Shown: positions 8,198-16,712, counted from the stretch's first letter. The stretch: 52,242 nucleotides of DNA from Eggerthellaceae bacterium (GCA_017432445.1 JAFRJC010000160.1:1-52242); one strand, 5' to 3'. Notes: generated by a model not told the origin, from the sequence alone. Made by a program: numbers and translations.

Positions 8198-9532
8198 TTG
8201 GCACGTAGAGGCGAACAGCAACGCAGCGATCGCACCCGGTTCTTGGAGCCGGATAGTCCAGCCGTACAAAGCCATGGCCGCGATGTAGGTGCCGCTGGGA
8301 CCAGAGGCGATTCGTCTCGCCGCCGGTCCTCCTCCGTTCCGCAGGAAGAGCCCATGCGGAAATCCTGGTATCACCCGACTCTTGGCAAAGTGGTGTTCAT
8401 CGCGCTCGCGTTGGCTTTCGTCGTATTCGCTGCCCAGCTGTGCTCATCTGCTTCGCCCATACACGTTACCGTGAACGGTTCGCAGTACGAGCTGCGGGGC
8501 GAGAAGACCATGCAGGTTGCGCTGAAGGAAAGCGGGCTGCCCATCAACCCGGGCGATCTCATATCTCTTGAGGGAAACGTGATCAAGCGCAGCGCGGGCG
8601 ACCCGTTTTACGCGACGGTCAACGATGAAGAGACGGTCGACCCCGACTACAAGCTACGCGATGGCGATGTCATCACCATCGTTGACGGCAATGACAAGCT
8701 GGAGCCCTACGATGCTGTCGAGAGTACGGTACCCTTCAGCGCGAGCATTGTGGGCGTCGGGCCCATTCATACCTTCACGCCCGGTTCGGATGGCGTTCTC
8801 GAGACGAGGACGGGGCAGATATCGGGTGAGGTTGTCGACAAGCAGACGGTCGACCCTGTGGACCTAATCGAAACCCGTTCGGAGCCCGTCGTGGGCGATC
8901 GCAAGGTTGTGGCGCTGACCTTCGATGGAGGGCCTTCGATAGCTTACACCGAGGATATCCTCGACATTCTCGCAGCGAACAACGTCAAGGCGACGTTCTT
9001 CTGCCGAGGGGATGCCATTACGGGCGAGGGAGTGAATATCGTCAAACGCGCAGCGGCCGAAGGCCATCAGATCTGCACGCATAGTTATGACGACGCCGAG
9101 CTCATGAACGGCGAGATGTCGCTTCTCACGGCCGAGCAGCTTGCTGATGAGGTAAATCTAGGTCTGCAGGCTATCGCTGATGCCCTGTCAACAGAGGAGG
9201 AGCCTTACGAACCGAGCCGGATTGCGCGAATCGGAGTCAAAGACCTCGACGAGAAATCCCTGCTCACCGTTGCTCCATTGATTGACGCGGAAATTGGGTG
9301 GACTTTGGACACGGGTGACTGGGTCTATATGACCGAAGACGATATCTACGGAGTGCTCATGTCGGCTTCCGCTGGCGATGTGGTGCGCATGCACGACGGC
9401 GGTGCTCAGCAGGATGCCACGGTGGCTGCCCTAAAGCGCGCATTACCCAAGCTGGTGAAAAAGGGCTACGAGTTCGTTACCGTTGGCGAGCTGATGGGCG
9501 ACAGCAAGGCCGACGACGAATCGGGCGAATAA
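8198..9532 (+). CDS. Membrane-anchored NodB-fold (polysaccharide-deacetylase-like) protein with degenerate metal site
   Basis: A 444-residue protein starting at TTG with GGAAGGAG seven bases upstream. Residues 1-55 are basic and polar; a single membrane segment follows (about 65-85, 'VVFIALALAFVVFAAQL'), so the rest should be extracellular. A ubiquitin-like/G5-like region (about 88-170) precedes the NodB domain (about 240-440). In active deacetylases TFDDGP supplies the base and a metal ligand and H-x3-H supplies two more ligands. Here the motif is TFDGGPS, so the second Asp is Gly, and the His motif is HSYDD, so the second His is Asp. 'DTGDW' and 'VVRMHDGG' are retained. It may be an inactive binding module or use a different metal arrangement. 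Confidence 0.75.
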   Translation: MARRGEQQRSDRTRFLEPDSPAVQSHGRDVGAAGTRGDSSRRRSSSVPQEEPMRKSWYHPTLGKVVFIALALAFVVFAAQLCSSASPIHVTVNGSQYELRGEKTMQVALKESGLPINPGDLISLEGNVIKRSAGDPFYATVNDEETVDPDYKLRDGDVITIVDGNDKLEPYDAVESTVPFSASIVGVGPIHTFTPGSDGVLETRTGQISGEVVDKQTVDPVDLIETRSEPVVGDRKVVALTFDGGPSIAYTEDILDILAANNVKATFFCRGDAITGEGVNIVKRAAAEGHQICTHSYDDAELMNGEMSLLTAEQLADEVNLGLQAIADALSTEEEPYEPSRIARIGVKDLDEKSLLTVAPLIDAEIGWTLDTGDWVYMTEDDIYGVLMSASAGDVVRMHDGGAQQDATVAALKRALPKLVKKGYEFVTVGELMGDSKADDESGE

Positions 9533-9537
9533 TGTAT

Positions 9538-9543
9538 TAGAAT
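9538..9543 (+). promoter_or_regulatory. TAGAAT -10 box seven bases before a 52-codon ORF
   Basis: TAGAAT is followed by AACGCGG and then ATG at 9551, the same spacing as at other leaderless genes in this window. It overlaps the end of the preceding gene (stop at 9530-9532). Confidence 0.45.
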
Positions 9544-9550
9544 AACGCGG

Positions 9551-9709
9551 ATGGAAAACCGACGGCGAAAGATCAGCTTTGACGAGAGCGTGAAGAACGC
9601 GGCGGCGGGGTATGCCGTCGTCGTGTTGGCTATCGCTTGCTTCGTGCTGTCTTTGGCCGTTCTTTCTGCAATCGTTCGCATTGTTGTGGGGGCGAGCGCG
9701 GGCGCATAA
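9551..9709 (+). CDS. Small single-pass membrane protein
   Basis: An unrecognised 52-residue ORF. It begins with a basic stretch 'MENRRRKISFDESVKNAA' followed by one hydrophobic helix (about 19-47, 'GYAVVVLAIACFVLSLAVL' and onward) and a short tail. No Shine-Dalgarno sequence precedes the ATG, but TAGAAT lies seven bases upstream, so it may be leaderless. It sits 18 bases after the NodB-like gene and 36 bases before trkH. An accessory role for either neighbour is possible but cannot be shown from sequence. The positive-inside arrangement and clean membrane segment favour a real gene. Confidence 0.55.
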   Translation: MENRRRKISFDESVKNAAAGYAVVVLAIACFVLSLAVLSAIVRIVVGASAGA

Positions 9710-9745
9710 CAGCGCTTGCTGGATAGCGGAGGCTCGAACCGAGAA

Positions 9746-11302
9746 ATGTGGCAGCGGCTTTCATTCTACGATGTGCGTGTAGTAGGCCATTATCTAGGCG
9801 TTCTGCTACTGCTCTCGTCGCTCGGGCTGCTTCCTCCCCTGTGCCTGGCCATCCTGTTCGGTGAATGGAACGCCGCATCGCGCTATCTGCTGACGGCAGG
9901 TATTATGCTGACGGCGGGCTCCGTCCTCCGTTTCCTGCGCATTCAGCCAGGGCGCCTCTCTCGCCAGCAGGCGTTGGCCGTCACAGGCTTGGCGTGGCTC
10001 GTCGTGGCTTTTTTCGCAGCCATTCCACTGCACCTTTCGGGTCATTACACGAGCTATTTGGATGCGTTGTTCGAGGCTGTGTCGGGTTTGACCACGACGG
10101 GGGCTTCTGTCGTCTCGGATTTAGACCATCTGGCTTATTCCGATAACATGTGGCGTTTCATGATGCACCTGATGGGCGGCCTCGGTTTAGTCGTCGTGGG
10201 TATTTCGTTCGGGCTGTTCGGCAAAGGCGGTGCATCGCTGTTCTCCTCCGAGGCGCGCAGCGAGCATGTAGTGCCCAATGTCGTGCAGACGGCGCGCTTC
10301 ATCGGCAGGATCACGCTGGTGTTCATTGCGATTTCAACCGTCCTCGTGGGGACGCTGTGCTTGCAGATCGGCATGGAGCCTGCTCGAGCGTTTTTGCAAT
10401 CGCTTTGGGTATCCATTTCTGCGTTCATGACGGCGGGCTTCGTTCCCATGAGCCAGAACATCATGTACTACCATTCCATCGCAATAGAGTTCACCCTGGT
10501 TCTGGTCATGCTCATGGGATGCGTTAACTTCATGTTGCATGCTGAAATCTTGAAGGGCCACACCAAGGCCTTCTTTGACGATTTGGAGATTCGCTCGACT
10601 GTGGTTTGGATTGCCGTGATCGTCATCGTGTTCATGGCATCGCTTGCAGGTAGCCGCCTATTCTCGGATTTGCCCGCCATGGTACGTCGTGGCTTGTTCA
10701 TGATATTCGCGGCATTCACGACGACGGGTTTCCAGAACATCACCACTACGCAACTCACCGACTTCCTGTCATCAGGAGCATTTTTGGTGATTGCCATCCT
10801 CATGGCAGTGGGAGCGTGTTCTGGGTCGACCGCGGGCGGTATCAAGATTCAGCGAATCGGCATTCTAGTCAAGGGGGTCGTCGCCACCCTCAAGGAGACG
10901 CTTGCTCCCGACAGCGCCCGGGTTGTCGCCTCGTACCGGCATGTCGGCCGTCGCATGGTTACGCCCGAGCTTGTTCGCGAAGCCACGACCGTGTTGCTGT
11001 TGTATGGTTCGACGTACATTGTCGGGGCGCTGTTCGGCATCGCCAATGGCTATGAGGCGTCCCAGGCCATTTTCGAATCCATCGCCATGGCCTCGAACGG
11101 CGGCATCACCTCGGGCATCGTGGTTCCGGGAATGGATTGGCAACTCGAACTGTTCTACCTGTTCGAGATGTGGGCCGGTCGTCTCGAATTCGTGACGCTC
11201 ATCGCCGTGATTATTCAGATCGTGGTTTCTGCGACGCCAAGTTCCTTCGTGGGCTGGCTGCATGTTCGTCGGAGCGAACGTGAGCGGAAGGCTGGTGAGT
11301 GA
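9746..11302 (+). CDS. trkH: TrkH/KtrB-family potassium uptake channel subunit
   Basis: Integral membrane potassium translocation subunit of Trk/Ktr systems. The about 518-residue protein has the expected eight membrane-pore-membrane-derived helices. The pore-loop filter segments can be read as 'GLTTTGASV', 'SAFMTAGF', 'FTTTGFQN' and 'SNGGITSG', and 'ACSGSTAGGIKIQR' precedes the last repeat, as in the family. The start is uncertain: ATG 9746 gives 'MWQRLSFYDVRVVGHYLG', but GGAGG is 13 bases away, and a TTG lies at 9716. The regulatory TrkA/KtrA partner is absent from the window. Its stop codon TGA overlaps the next ATG (TGATG), indicating translational coupling. Confidence 0.9.
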   Translation: MWQRLSFYDVRVVGHYLGVLLLLSSLGLLPPLCLAILFGEWNAASRYLLTAGIMLTAGSVLRFLRIQPGRLSRQQALAVTGLAWLVVAFFAAIPLHLSGHYTSYLDALFEAVSGLTTTGASVVSDLDHLAYSDNMWRFMMHLMGGLGLVVVGISFGLFGKGGASLFSSEARSEHVVPNVVQTARFIGRITLVFIAISTVLVGTLCLQIGMEPARAFLQSLWVSISAFMTAGFVPMSQNIMYYHSIAIEFTLVLVMLMGCVNFMLHAEILKGHTKAFFDDLEIRSTVVWIAVIVIVFMASLAGSRLFSDLPAMVRRGLFMIFAAFTTTGFQNITTTQLTDFLSSGAFLVIAILMAVGACSGSTAGGIKIQRIGILVKGVVATLKETLAPDSARVVASYRHVGRRMVTPELVREATTVLLLYGSTYIVGALFGIANGYEASQAIFESIAMASNGGITSGIVVPGMDWQLELFYLFEMWAGRLEFVTLIAVIIQIVVSATPSSFVGWLHVRRSERERKAGE

Positions 11303-11988
11303 TGGCGAACGCGAGCAATACCTGGGGAACCCTTCGCGCCGCGCTGTTCTCGCTTTTGTGCGCTGCGTCGTTGTCATTGGCGCTGCCGATGCTTGCATGG
11401 GCTGATGATCAGGCGAAGCCATCGAACGAATCGGAGGGTACAGCAGATAGCGCTATCGAGATCGACGACGAGAATGCTGTGGAGATCGATGGCGAGACCA
11501 ATCGGGTCGATCCCACGCAGCGCGCTGATAACTCGTTCATCTATGACACCACCATTGATTCCCTGTTCAGTCAGCCATCGCTCTACGATGGCAAGATCGT
11601 CCAGGTGTCCGGCGAGGCCATCGGTGACATCGTGGTGGAGGATCCTTTGCGTCGTAAGAATTGTTGGATCACTTTGACCTCGATTGATTCGGCGAATCCT
11701 GCGACGATTTCCGTATTCATGTCCCGTGAGCAGGCGGCGCAAATCGACCATCTGGGGCGCTATGGCGTGACAGGTTCGATAATGCAAATCCGCGGCATCT
11801 ACCATCAGGCATGTCCAGAGCACGAGGGTACGCCCGATGTTCACGCCACCAATACAGCCGTCATTTCGCGTGGCTCGGAGCATCCCGACATGTTCGAGAT
11901 CGGGGATTTCGTCCCCGGTGCGGTTGCGGTTCTCGTAGGGCTCATCCTCATGGGCGTCTATTACTTCATACGCGAGCGTTCGAGGTAG
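11302..11988 (+). CDS. Secreted, C-terminally anchored protein with OB-like domain
   Basis: A 228-residue protein of unknown function. An N-terminal signal peptide is clear (hydrophobic run about 12-32 ending 'MLAWADD'), followed by an acidic linker. A beta-rich domain (about 85-185) begins 'SLFSQPSLYDGKIVQVSGEAIGDIV' and resembles OB-fold modules that start with a 'G-x-x-V-x-V-x-G' strand. One membrane helix (about 203-222) and a basic tail 'RERSR' close the protein, so the domain is outside and the tail inside. The ATG overlaps the trkH stop codon, and rsgA follows three bases after its stop, so trkH, this gene and rsgA form one operon. An association with potassium transport is only inferred from position. 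Confidence 0.65.
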   Translation: MANASNTWGTLRAALFSLLCAASLSLALPMLAWADDQAKPSNESEGTADSAIEIDDENAVEIDGETNRVDPTQRADNSFIYDTTIDSLFSQPSLYDGKIVQVSGEAIGDIVVEDPLRRKNCWITLTSIDSANPATISVFMSREQAAQIDHLGRYGVTGSIMQIRGIYHQACPEHEGTPDVHATNTAVISRGSEHPDMFEIGDFVPGAVAVLVGLILMGVYYFIRERSR

Positions 11989-11991
11989 CAC

Positions 11992-13008
11992 ATGCCGGAT
12001 GTGACGGAGACGCACAAGGGGGCTTCGACTTCGACAAACGGCACTGTCGTCAAGCTCGATCGAGGGTTTCCGCTTGTACGCTGTTGCGATGGGGCTCACG
12101 TGCGCTGCGAACACGCCACTTCGCTGGAGAAAAACGAGCGTGTTCGAGCCGTGATAGGCGATGACGTTGAGGTATTCCTTCCAGAAGGGCATGACAAGGG
12201 GGTCATCGTCGCAATAGCGAAACGTCGCACATCGTTTGTGCGTCGAGATCCTGCCGAGCGCACGTCACATCAAGTGCTCGCTGCGAATTTCGATTTGGTA
12301 ATCATCGCAGAGCCCATTGTCGGGCTAAACCGCAATCGACTCGAGCGAGAGCTTGTGCTTGCACACCAAACGGGCGCCGATGTTGCCGTTGTGCTAACGA
12401 AGGCCGATCTTGCACAAGATGAGCAGGAAGCCCAGAACGTGTGTGAACAGGTACGGGCTTTGGCGGGTCGAAGCGTTGGAGTGTGTGCGATGTCTCTCGA
12501 GGACGGGGAATCCATCCAGGCCGTGCGCGATCTCATTGGTGACGGGCGAGTTGCTGTGCTCATTGGGAAAAGCGGCGTAGGCAAGTCGAGCCTCGTGAAT
12601 GTCTTGGCGGAAGCCGAGGTCCAAGGCGTGGGTGCAGTGCGCGACCGCGACGGCAAGGGACGTCATACCACGGTTGACCGCGTTATGGTCGAGCTTCCCG
12701 GAGGGGGATGCGTTGTCGATATGCCAGGTGTGCGCGGTTTGGGCATGTGGGATGCCGATGAGGGCTTGGGAGCCGCGTTTGCAGACGTCGACGAGCTTGC
12801 GCAGAGCTGCCGTTTTCGCGATTGCAAACATATTGACGAGCCTGGCTGTGCTGTTCGGGAGGCAGTTGAGGCAGGAGAGCTCGCGCAGGCGCGCTTGGAT
12901 TCGTACCGATCGCTCGCAGCAGAAATCCAGTCCGTGCGTGAGCGGCGTGACGAAGCGCGTCGTCTTCGCGGAGAAAAGGCATCCGATCGCAAGAAGCGCA
13001 AACGTTAA
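11992..13008 (+). CDS. rsgA: Ribosome small-subunit maturation GTPase RsgA
   Basis: Circularly permuted GTPase that checks late 30S assembly. The 338-residue protein has an N-terminal OB domain, then the motif order G4 (LTKADL), G1 (GKSGVGKSS), G2 (TTVDR) and G3 (DMPGVR), which is the permutation specific to this family. A zinc-binding region follows: 'CRFRDCKHIDEPGCAV' supplies C, C, H and C ligands. The C-terminus is basic (KASDRKKRKR). It starts three bases after the preceding stop; the upstream ribosome-binding sequence is weak, consistent with coupled translation. It is followed by a 97-base spacer before idi. Confidence 0.95.
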   Translation: MPDVTETHKGASTSTNGTVVKLDRGFPLVRCCDGAHVRCEHATSLEKNERVRAVIGDDVEVFLPEGHDKGVIVAIAKRRTSFVRRDPAERTSHQVLAANFDLVIIAEPIVGLNRNRLERELVLAHQTGADVAVVLTKADLAQDEQEAQNVCEQVRALAGRSVGVCAMSLEDGESIQAVRDLIGDGRVAVLIGKSGVGKSSLVNVLAEAEVQGVGAVRDRDGKGRHTTVDRVMVELPGGGCVVDMPGVRGLGMWDADEGLGAAFADVDELAQSCRFRDCKHIDEPGCAVREAVEAGELAQARLDSYRSLAAEIQSVRERRDEARRLRGEKASDRKKRKR

Positions 13009-13114
13009 CCTAGGCAGCTGGTTTTTACGCTTTTGTCGCGCTAAAAAGAGCTCCAATCGGGGACAATGGTTTTATTCCATTTTGATTAACCGATAGACAA
13101 CGGAGATGGCTGCT

Positions 13115-13678
13115 ATGAACGGACGTGATTATCTAGCAGGAGACCCGGCCCGTGATGACATGCTGATCTTGGTGGATGTATTCGATCGGGAAATTGGGAC
13201 TGAGTCAAAGTGGCGCACGCATGTCGAGGGGTTGCTGCATAGGGCGTTTTCGGTTGTGCTCGTGCGCGATGGTGCTGCTGGTCTAGAGTTCTTGCTGGCG
13301 AAGCGATCTGCGACAAAATATCATTCGGCCGGTTTGTGGGCGAATTCATGCTGTTCGCATCCGCGTGCCGGAGAGCAGCTACTCGATGCAGCTTATCGTC
13401 GAGTCGGCGAGGAGCTGGGATGCAAAGCGGTTGAGCTGCGCGAAATCGGATCATTTGCCTATCGTGCCGTATTTGAAAACGGTCTTTGCGAATACGAATA
13501 TGACCACGTATTTGTCGGAAGATGCGAAGGCGAGTTTGCGCTCGACGCGGCAGAAGTCAGCGATGTACGCTGGATTGGACTCGACGCCCTTACAGCCGAG
13601 CTGGCCGAAGAGCCGCAGAAGTTCGCCGTCTGGACTCCCACAGTGTTCACCATGACGCTGTCTGAATGTTGTCGATAA
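13115..13678 (+). CDS. idi: Isopentenyl-diphosphate delta-isomerase, type I (Nudix fold)
   Basis: Interconverts isopentenyl and dimethylallyl diphosphate for isoprenoid synthesis. The 187-residue protein carries the type I hallmarks: 'HRAFSVVL' (metal-binding His), 'LLAKRSATKYHSAGLWANSCCSHPRAGE' with the catalytic Cys within the N-S-C-C-S-H-P motif, the Nudix-like 'AAYRRVGEELGC', and 'EYEYDHVFVG' with the second catalytic region. The start was set at ATG 13115 because GGAG lies nine bases before it; an ATG at 13106 would lie directly on that GGAG. The stop is seven bases before the tRNA-Gly terminator hairpin of the opposite strand. Confidence 0.9.
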   Translation: MNGRDYLAGDPARDDMLILVDVFDREIGTESKWRTHVEGLLHRAFSVVLVRDGAAGLEFLLAKRSATKYHSAGLWANSCCSHPRAGEQLLDAAYRRVGEELGCKAVELREIGSFAYRAVFENGLCEYEYDHVFVGRCEGEFALDAAEVSDVRWIGLDALTAELAEEPQKFAVWTPTVFTMTLSECCR

Positions 13679-13709
13679 AACAAAGATGCAGCCGAACAAG
13701 GGCTGCATC
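13677..13709 (-). terminator. Terminator of tRNA-Gly
   Basis: On the minus strand GATGCAGCC and GGCTGCATC form a 9-bp stem with a 7-base loop (13685-13709), followed by TTTGTTTT. It lies 12 bases beyond the tRNA 3' end. Confidence 0.85.
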
Positions 13710-13720
13710 CTGGATTGTTA

Positions 13721-13795
13721 TGGAGCGGGTGACGGGACTCGAACCCGCGCATACGAGCTTGGGAAGCTCGTGCCTTACCACTTGGCGACACCCGC
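13721..13795 (-). tRNA. tRNA-Gly (anticodon CCC)
   Basis: The 75-base cloverleaf reads GCGGGTG at the 5' end and CACCCGC at the 3' end, then T and an encoded CCA. The anticodon stem CGAGC/GCTCG encloses TTCCCAA, giving anticodon CCC. The T arm contains GCGGG-TTCGAGT-CCCGT. It is transcribed towards idi and ended by the hairpin at 13685-13709. Confidence 0.97.
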
Positions 13796-13885
13796 TTATC
13801 TACCGCAGTATATGCGGCAAGAAGCTATAATAGCGCTCTTTTCATCACGAAACATGCAAACTCAAAGAATTGCAGAAATATTTTC

Positions 13886-13914
13886 TTGCGTCGGCATCTG
13901 TGGTGGGGTAATAT
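13886..13914 (+). promoter_or_regulatory. Promoter of tRNA-Leu
   Basis: TTGCGT (13886-13891) and TAATAT (13909-13914) are spaced by 17 bases. The predicted start near 13921 leaves about 20 bases of 5' precursor before the mature tRNA. Confidence 0.7.
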
Positions 13915-13941
13915 TTTTCTCGCTCGTTTTACGAGTCACTT

Positions 13942-14028
13942 GCGGGCGTGGCGGAATTGGCAGACGCGTACGGTTCAGGTCCGTATGGGGTTTTCCCCAT
14001 GGAGGTTCAAGTCCTCTCGCCCGCACCA
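13942..14028 (+). tRNA. tRNA-Leu (anticodon CAG)
   Basis: The 87-base class II tRNA has acceptor stem GCGGGCG/CGCCCGC and encoded CCA. The anticodon loop TTCAGGT gives CAG. A long variable arm (GGGGTTTTCCCC) marks it as a leucine-type tRNA. D- and T-loop consensus bases (GGCGGAATTGGCAGACGC; GGTTCAAGTCC) are present. Confidence 0.97.
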
Positions 14029-14034
14029 CAAACC

Positions 14035-14057
14035 AAGCCGCTTTAAGCGGCTTTTTT
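14035..14057 (+). terminator. Terminator of tRNA-Leu
   Basis: AAGCCGC and GCGGCTT pair around TTTAA and run into TTTTTTG. It lies seven bases after the CCA end. Confidence 0.9.
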
Positions 14058-14134
14058 GTTGCTAAAGTACATGGTATCCGTTGGTAAAAGCAGAATTGGG
14101 CAGCAGCATAAGCTCTAGAGAGAGGAATGCGGGC

Positions 14135-14776
14135 ATGGCTTACGATGCGTACATTTTCGATTTGGACGGAACGGTGCTTGACACGCTTCCCGATCTTGTG
14201 AACATCACGAACACAGTGCTCGTGGAATGGGACATGCCCACGCATACGACCGAAGAGATCAGCAGCTATGTCGGCGGCGGCGCACGTCTTCTCTTGGTGC
14301 GTGCGGCCCCAGAAGGCACGCCCGACGACATTATCGACTCGATGCTGGCGCGTTGGAGGGGCATCTATCCCGAACTCGGGCATAAATACACGCATCCCTA
14401 CAAGGGTATCCCGGAGATGCTTAATACGCTCAAGCGCGGCGGAGCGAAGCTCGGCGTGCTCTCGAACAAGTTCGATGCAGCTACATGTGCCGTTATCGGG
14501 CACCATTTTCCTGGTGTTTTCGATCTAGTGCGCGGCGAAGGCCCCGAAACTCCGCGGAAACCCGACCCCACCGGTCTTCTGAAGATGCTGTCCGATTTTG
14601 GCGTTGAGCCTGAAAAGTGTGCCTATGTGGGCGACTCCGGATCCGATATGACGGTGGCCGTTCGAGCTGGCTGCGTACCCGTAGGTGTAACCTGGGGCTA
14701 TCGGAGCAAAGACGAGCTTCTAGAAAAAGGAGCGCGTTTCCTGATAGATTCACCGTCAGAGTTGACAGAAATCTAA
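14135..14776 (+). CDS. gph: HAD-family phosphatase, phosphoglycolate-phosphatase type
   Basis: Predicted phosphate monoester hydrolase of the Gph/PGP subgroup, 213 residues. Motif I is DLDGTVLDTLP (both catalytic Asp present), motif II is 'LGVLSNK', the Lys of motif III lies in 'RKPDPTGL', and motif IV is 'VGDSGSDM'. A helical cap follows motif I (about 15-85), as in the type I cap group. Gph enzymes remove 2-phosphoglycolate formed during DNA repair, but close relatives act on other small phosphates, so the substrate is inferred. The ATG at 14135 has GAGAGAGG eight bases upstream. It is apparently monocistronic, following the tRNA-Leu terminator. Confidence 0.8.
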   Translation: MAYDAYIFDLDGTVLDTLPDLVNITNTVLVEWDMPTHTTEEISSYVGGGARLLLVRAAPEGTPDDIIDSMLARWRGIYPELGHKYTHPYKGIPEMLNTLKRGGAKLGVLSNKFDAATCAVIGHHFPGVFDLVRGEGPETPRKPDPTGLLKMLSDFGVEPEKCAYVGDSGSDMTVAVRAGCVPVGVTWGYRSKDELLEKGARFLIDSPSELTEI

Positions 14777-14912
14777 AGGGCTGAGTCCTTCTCCTCGCAG
14801 CGCGCCGCAATTAAGCCGCTAAAATCGACCAATGCGAACGAGCGAATTGTTTTGCGCGCCTAGTTTTGCGTTTCCCCATGCGAAAGCAGCCGTTGCGGGT
14901 GAATCATACAAG

Positions 14913-14969
14913 CCTTTCCGTATAAATAATTTAAAATTATGAGCATGCTGAGCGAAGCCTACGGAAAGG
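14913..14969 (+). promoter_or_regulatory. Inverted repeat covering the phosphohexomutase ribosome-binding site
   Basis: CCTTTCCGTA (14913-14922) is perfectly complementary to TACGGAAAGG (14960-14969), which contains the Shine-Dalgarno sequence GGAAAGG of the next gene. The AT-rich loop (TAAATAATTTAAAATTA) includes several possible -10 boxes. If transcription starts upstream, the stem would mask the ribosome-binding site. Confidence 0.45.
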
Positions 14970-14976
14970 AATTGCA

Positions 14977-16662
14977 ATGACGAAAGAAACCGACTTGCTG
15001 AATCTCTGGCTCGACAATGTGCAGGAGGAAGACCTGCGCGAAGAGCTTGAGGCCATGAAAACCGACGAGAAGGCGGCGCTCGAGGCGTTTCACCAAGATC
15101 TCGCATTCGGTACCGCTGGCCTGAGGGGCATCATAGGCGCTGGCACCGATCGCATGAACGTTCACACGGTCGGTCGCGCAACCCAGGGGTTTGCAGACTA
15201 CCTGAATGCCAATTTCGAGAATCCCAGCGTGGCCATTGGCCGCGACAGCCGCAACAAGGGCGAGGAGTTCGTCCGTCGCACGGCAGAGGTGTTCGCCGCC
15301 AACGGCGTGAAGACCTATGTGTATCCACGCATCGAGCCTACTCCTGCCGTTTCCTGGGCTGTTCGCGATTTAGCCTGCTCAGGTGGCGTATGCATGACGG
15401 CTAGCCACAATCCTGCACCCTACAACGGTTATAAGGCCTATGGTCCTGATGGTTGCCAGATTGCAACCGAAGCCGCCGATGCGATCAGTGAGGCGATTGC
15501 AAAGGTCGATACCTTCAAGGACGTAAAGATTGCCGATTTCGACGAAGCCGTGGCTGCGGGCATGATCGAGTGGATCGAAGAGGCCGTTCTCGACCGCTTC
15601 ATCGATGCCGTCGAGGCATGCTCTGTCGCTCGTCCCGAAGACGAGGGGCTTCCGCTGAAGCTGGTGTACACGCCGCTTAACGGCACGGGCTTGGAATGCG
15701 TCAGCCGCATTCTCGAGCGCGTCGGCGTCACCGACGTAACGGTTGTGCCCGAGCAAGCCGAACCCGACGGAAACTTCCCCACCTGCCCGTATCCCAATCC
15801 CGAGATCCGCGAGGCGCTGCAGAAGGGTATCGATTTGTGCGAGGAGGTCCATCCCGACCTGCTCGTCGCTACCGACCCCGATGCCGACCGCGTGGGTATC
15901 GCCGTGAAGGACGGTGACGACTACCTGCTTCTGACCGGTAACGAAACCGGCGTGCTGTTGCTCGACTACTGCGCGCGCATGATTGGCGATACGCAGGGCG
16001 CCGAGGCTCTGGCGCGCAAGGTGGCCGTTACCACGATCGTGTCGTCGGTGATGGTGGATGCCGTCGCGGCAGAATACGGCTTCGAGGTACGTCGCGTGCT
16101 GACTGGCTTCAAGTACATCGGCGGCATCATCGGCGAGCTCGAAGCAGTTGGCGAGGCCGACCGCTTCATGTTTGGTTTCGAGGAGAGCTACGGCTACCTG
16201 AATGGCACGCACGTGCGCGATAAAGACGCCGTCGACGCAAGCATGCTCATCTGCCAGATGGCTCAGTACTACAAGTCTCTCGGCATGAACCTGGCCGATG
16301 CGATTCGCGCACTGTACGAGAAGCACGGCTACTTCCTCAACAAGACGCTGTCCTTCAGCTTCCCCGGTGTCGAGGGCGGCGAGCGCATGGCGGCGCTGAT
16401 GAAGAACCTGCGCGAGCAGCCGCCTGCCGAATTCGCGGGGTGCGCGGTCGAGGGAATTATCGATTACGCCACAGGCGTGAACGGACTACCTGCTGCAAAC
16501 GTCGTGGAGTTCGACCTGGAAGGCGGAAACAAGGTGATCTTCCGTCCAAGCGGCACCGAGCCCAAGGTCAAAGCGTACCTGTTCTCGAAGCGCGAGACGC
16601 TCGAGGCGGCTCAGGAGCTCCTCGCCAATCTGGAGACCGTGGTCAGTGGAATCATGCAGTAA
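14977..16662 (+). CDS. Alpha-D-phosphohexomutase (phosphoglucomutase/phosphomannomutase)
   Basis: Interconverts hexose 1- and 6-phosphates, supplying glucose-1-phosphate or mannose-1-phosphate to cell-envelope and glycogen synthesis. The 561-residue protein matches the PgcA-type length. Landmarks: 'FGTAGLRG' start, active-site Ser in 'TASHNP', metal loop 'DPDADRVG', sugar-specificity loop 'GFEESYGY' and phosphate-binding 'RPSGTEPKVK'. GEESYG-like loops are typical of enzymes accepting glucose. GGAAAGG lies seven bases before the ATG and may be sequestered in a hairpin. galE and pgi elsewhere in the window act on neighbouring sugar intermediates but are not linked in an operon. Confidence 0.93.
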   Translation: MTKETDLLNLWLDNVQEEDLREELEAMKTDEKAALEAFHQDLAFGTAGLRGIIGAGTDRMNVHTVGRATQGFADYLNANFENPSVAIGRDSRNKGEEFVRRTAEVFAANGVKTYVYPRIEPTPAVSWAVRDLACSGGVCMTASHNPAPYNGYKAYGPDGCQIATEAADAISEAIAKVDTFKDVKIADFDEAVAAGMIEWIEEAVLDRFIDAVEACSVARPEDEGLPLKLVYTPLNGTGLECVSRILERVGVTDVTVVPEQAEPDGNFPTCPYPNPEIREALQKGIDLCEEVHPDLLVATDPDADRVGIAVKDGDDYLLLTGNETGVLLLDYCARMIGDTQGAEALARKVAVTTIVSSVMVDAVAAEYGFEVRRVLTGFKYIGGIIGELEAVGEADRFMFGFEESYGYLNGTHVRDKDAVDASMLICQMAQYYKSLGMNLADAIRALYEKHGYFLNKTLSFSFPGVEGGERMAALMKNLREQPPAEFAGCAVEGIIDYATGVNGLPAANVVEFDLEGGNKVIFRPSGTEPKVKAYLFSKRETLEAAQELLANLETVVSGIMQ

Positions 16663-16683
16663 GTCTGACATACCCACGCTCTC

Positions 16684-16712
16684 GAAGGCGTCCGCATGTT
16701 GCGGGCGCCTTC
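16684..16712 (+). terminator. Terminator-like hairpin after the phosphohexomutase gene
   Basis: GAAGGCG-T-CCGC pairs with GCGG-G-CGCCTTC around ATGTT, 21 bases after the stop. No clean T-tract follows on either strand, so efficiency is uncertain. The convergent HTH gene ends at 16741. Confidence 0.5.

Noticed and set aside
15379..16326. 315-codon minus-strand frame inside the phosphohexomutase gene
   Set aside because: Antisense shadow with no recognisable features.
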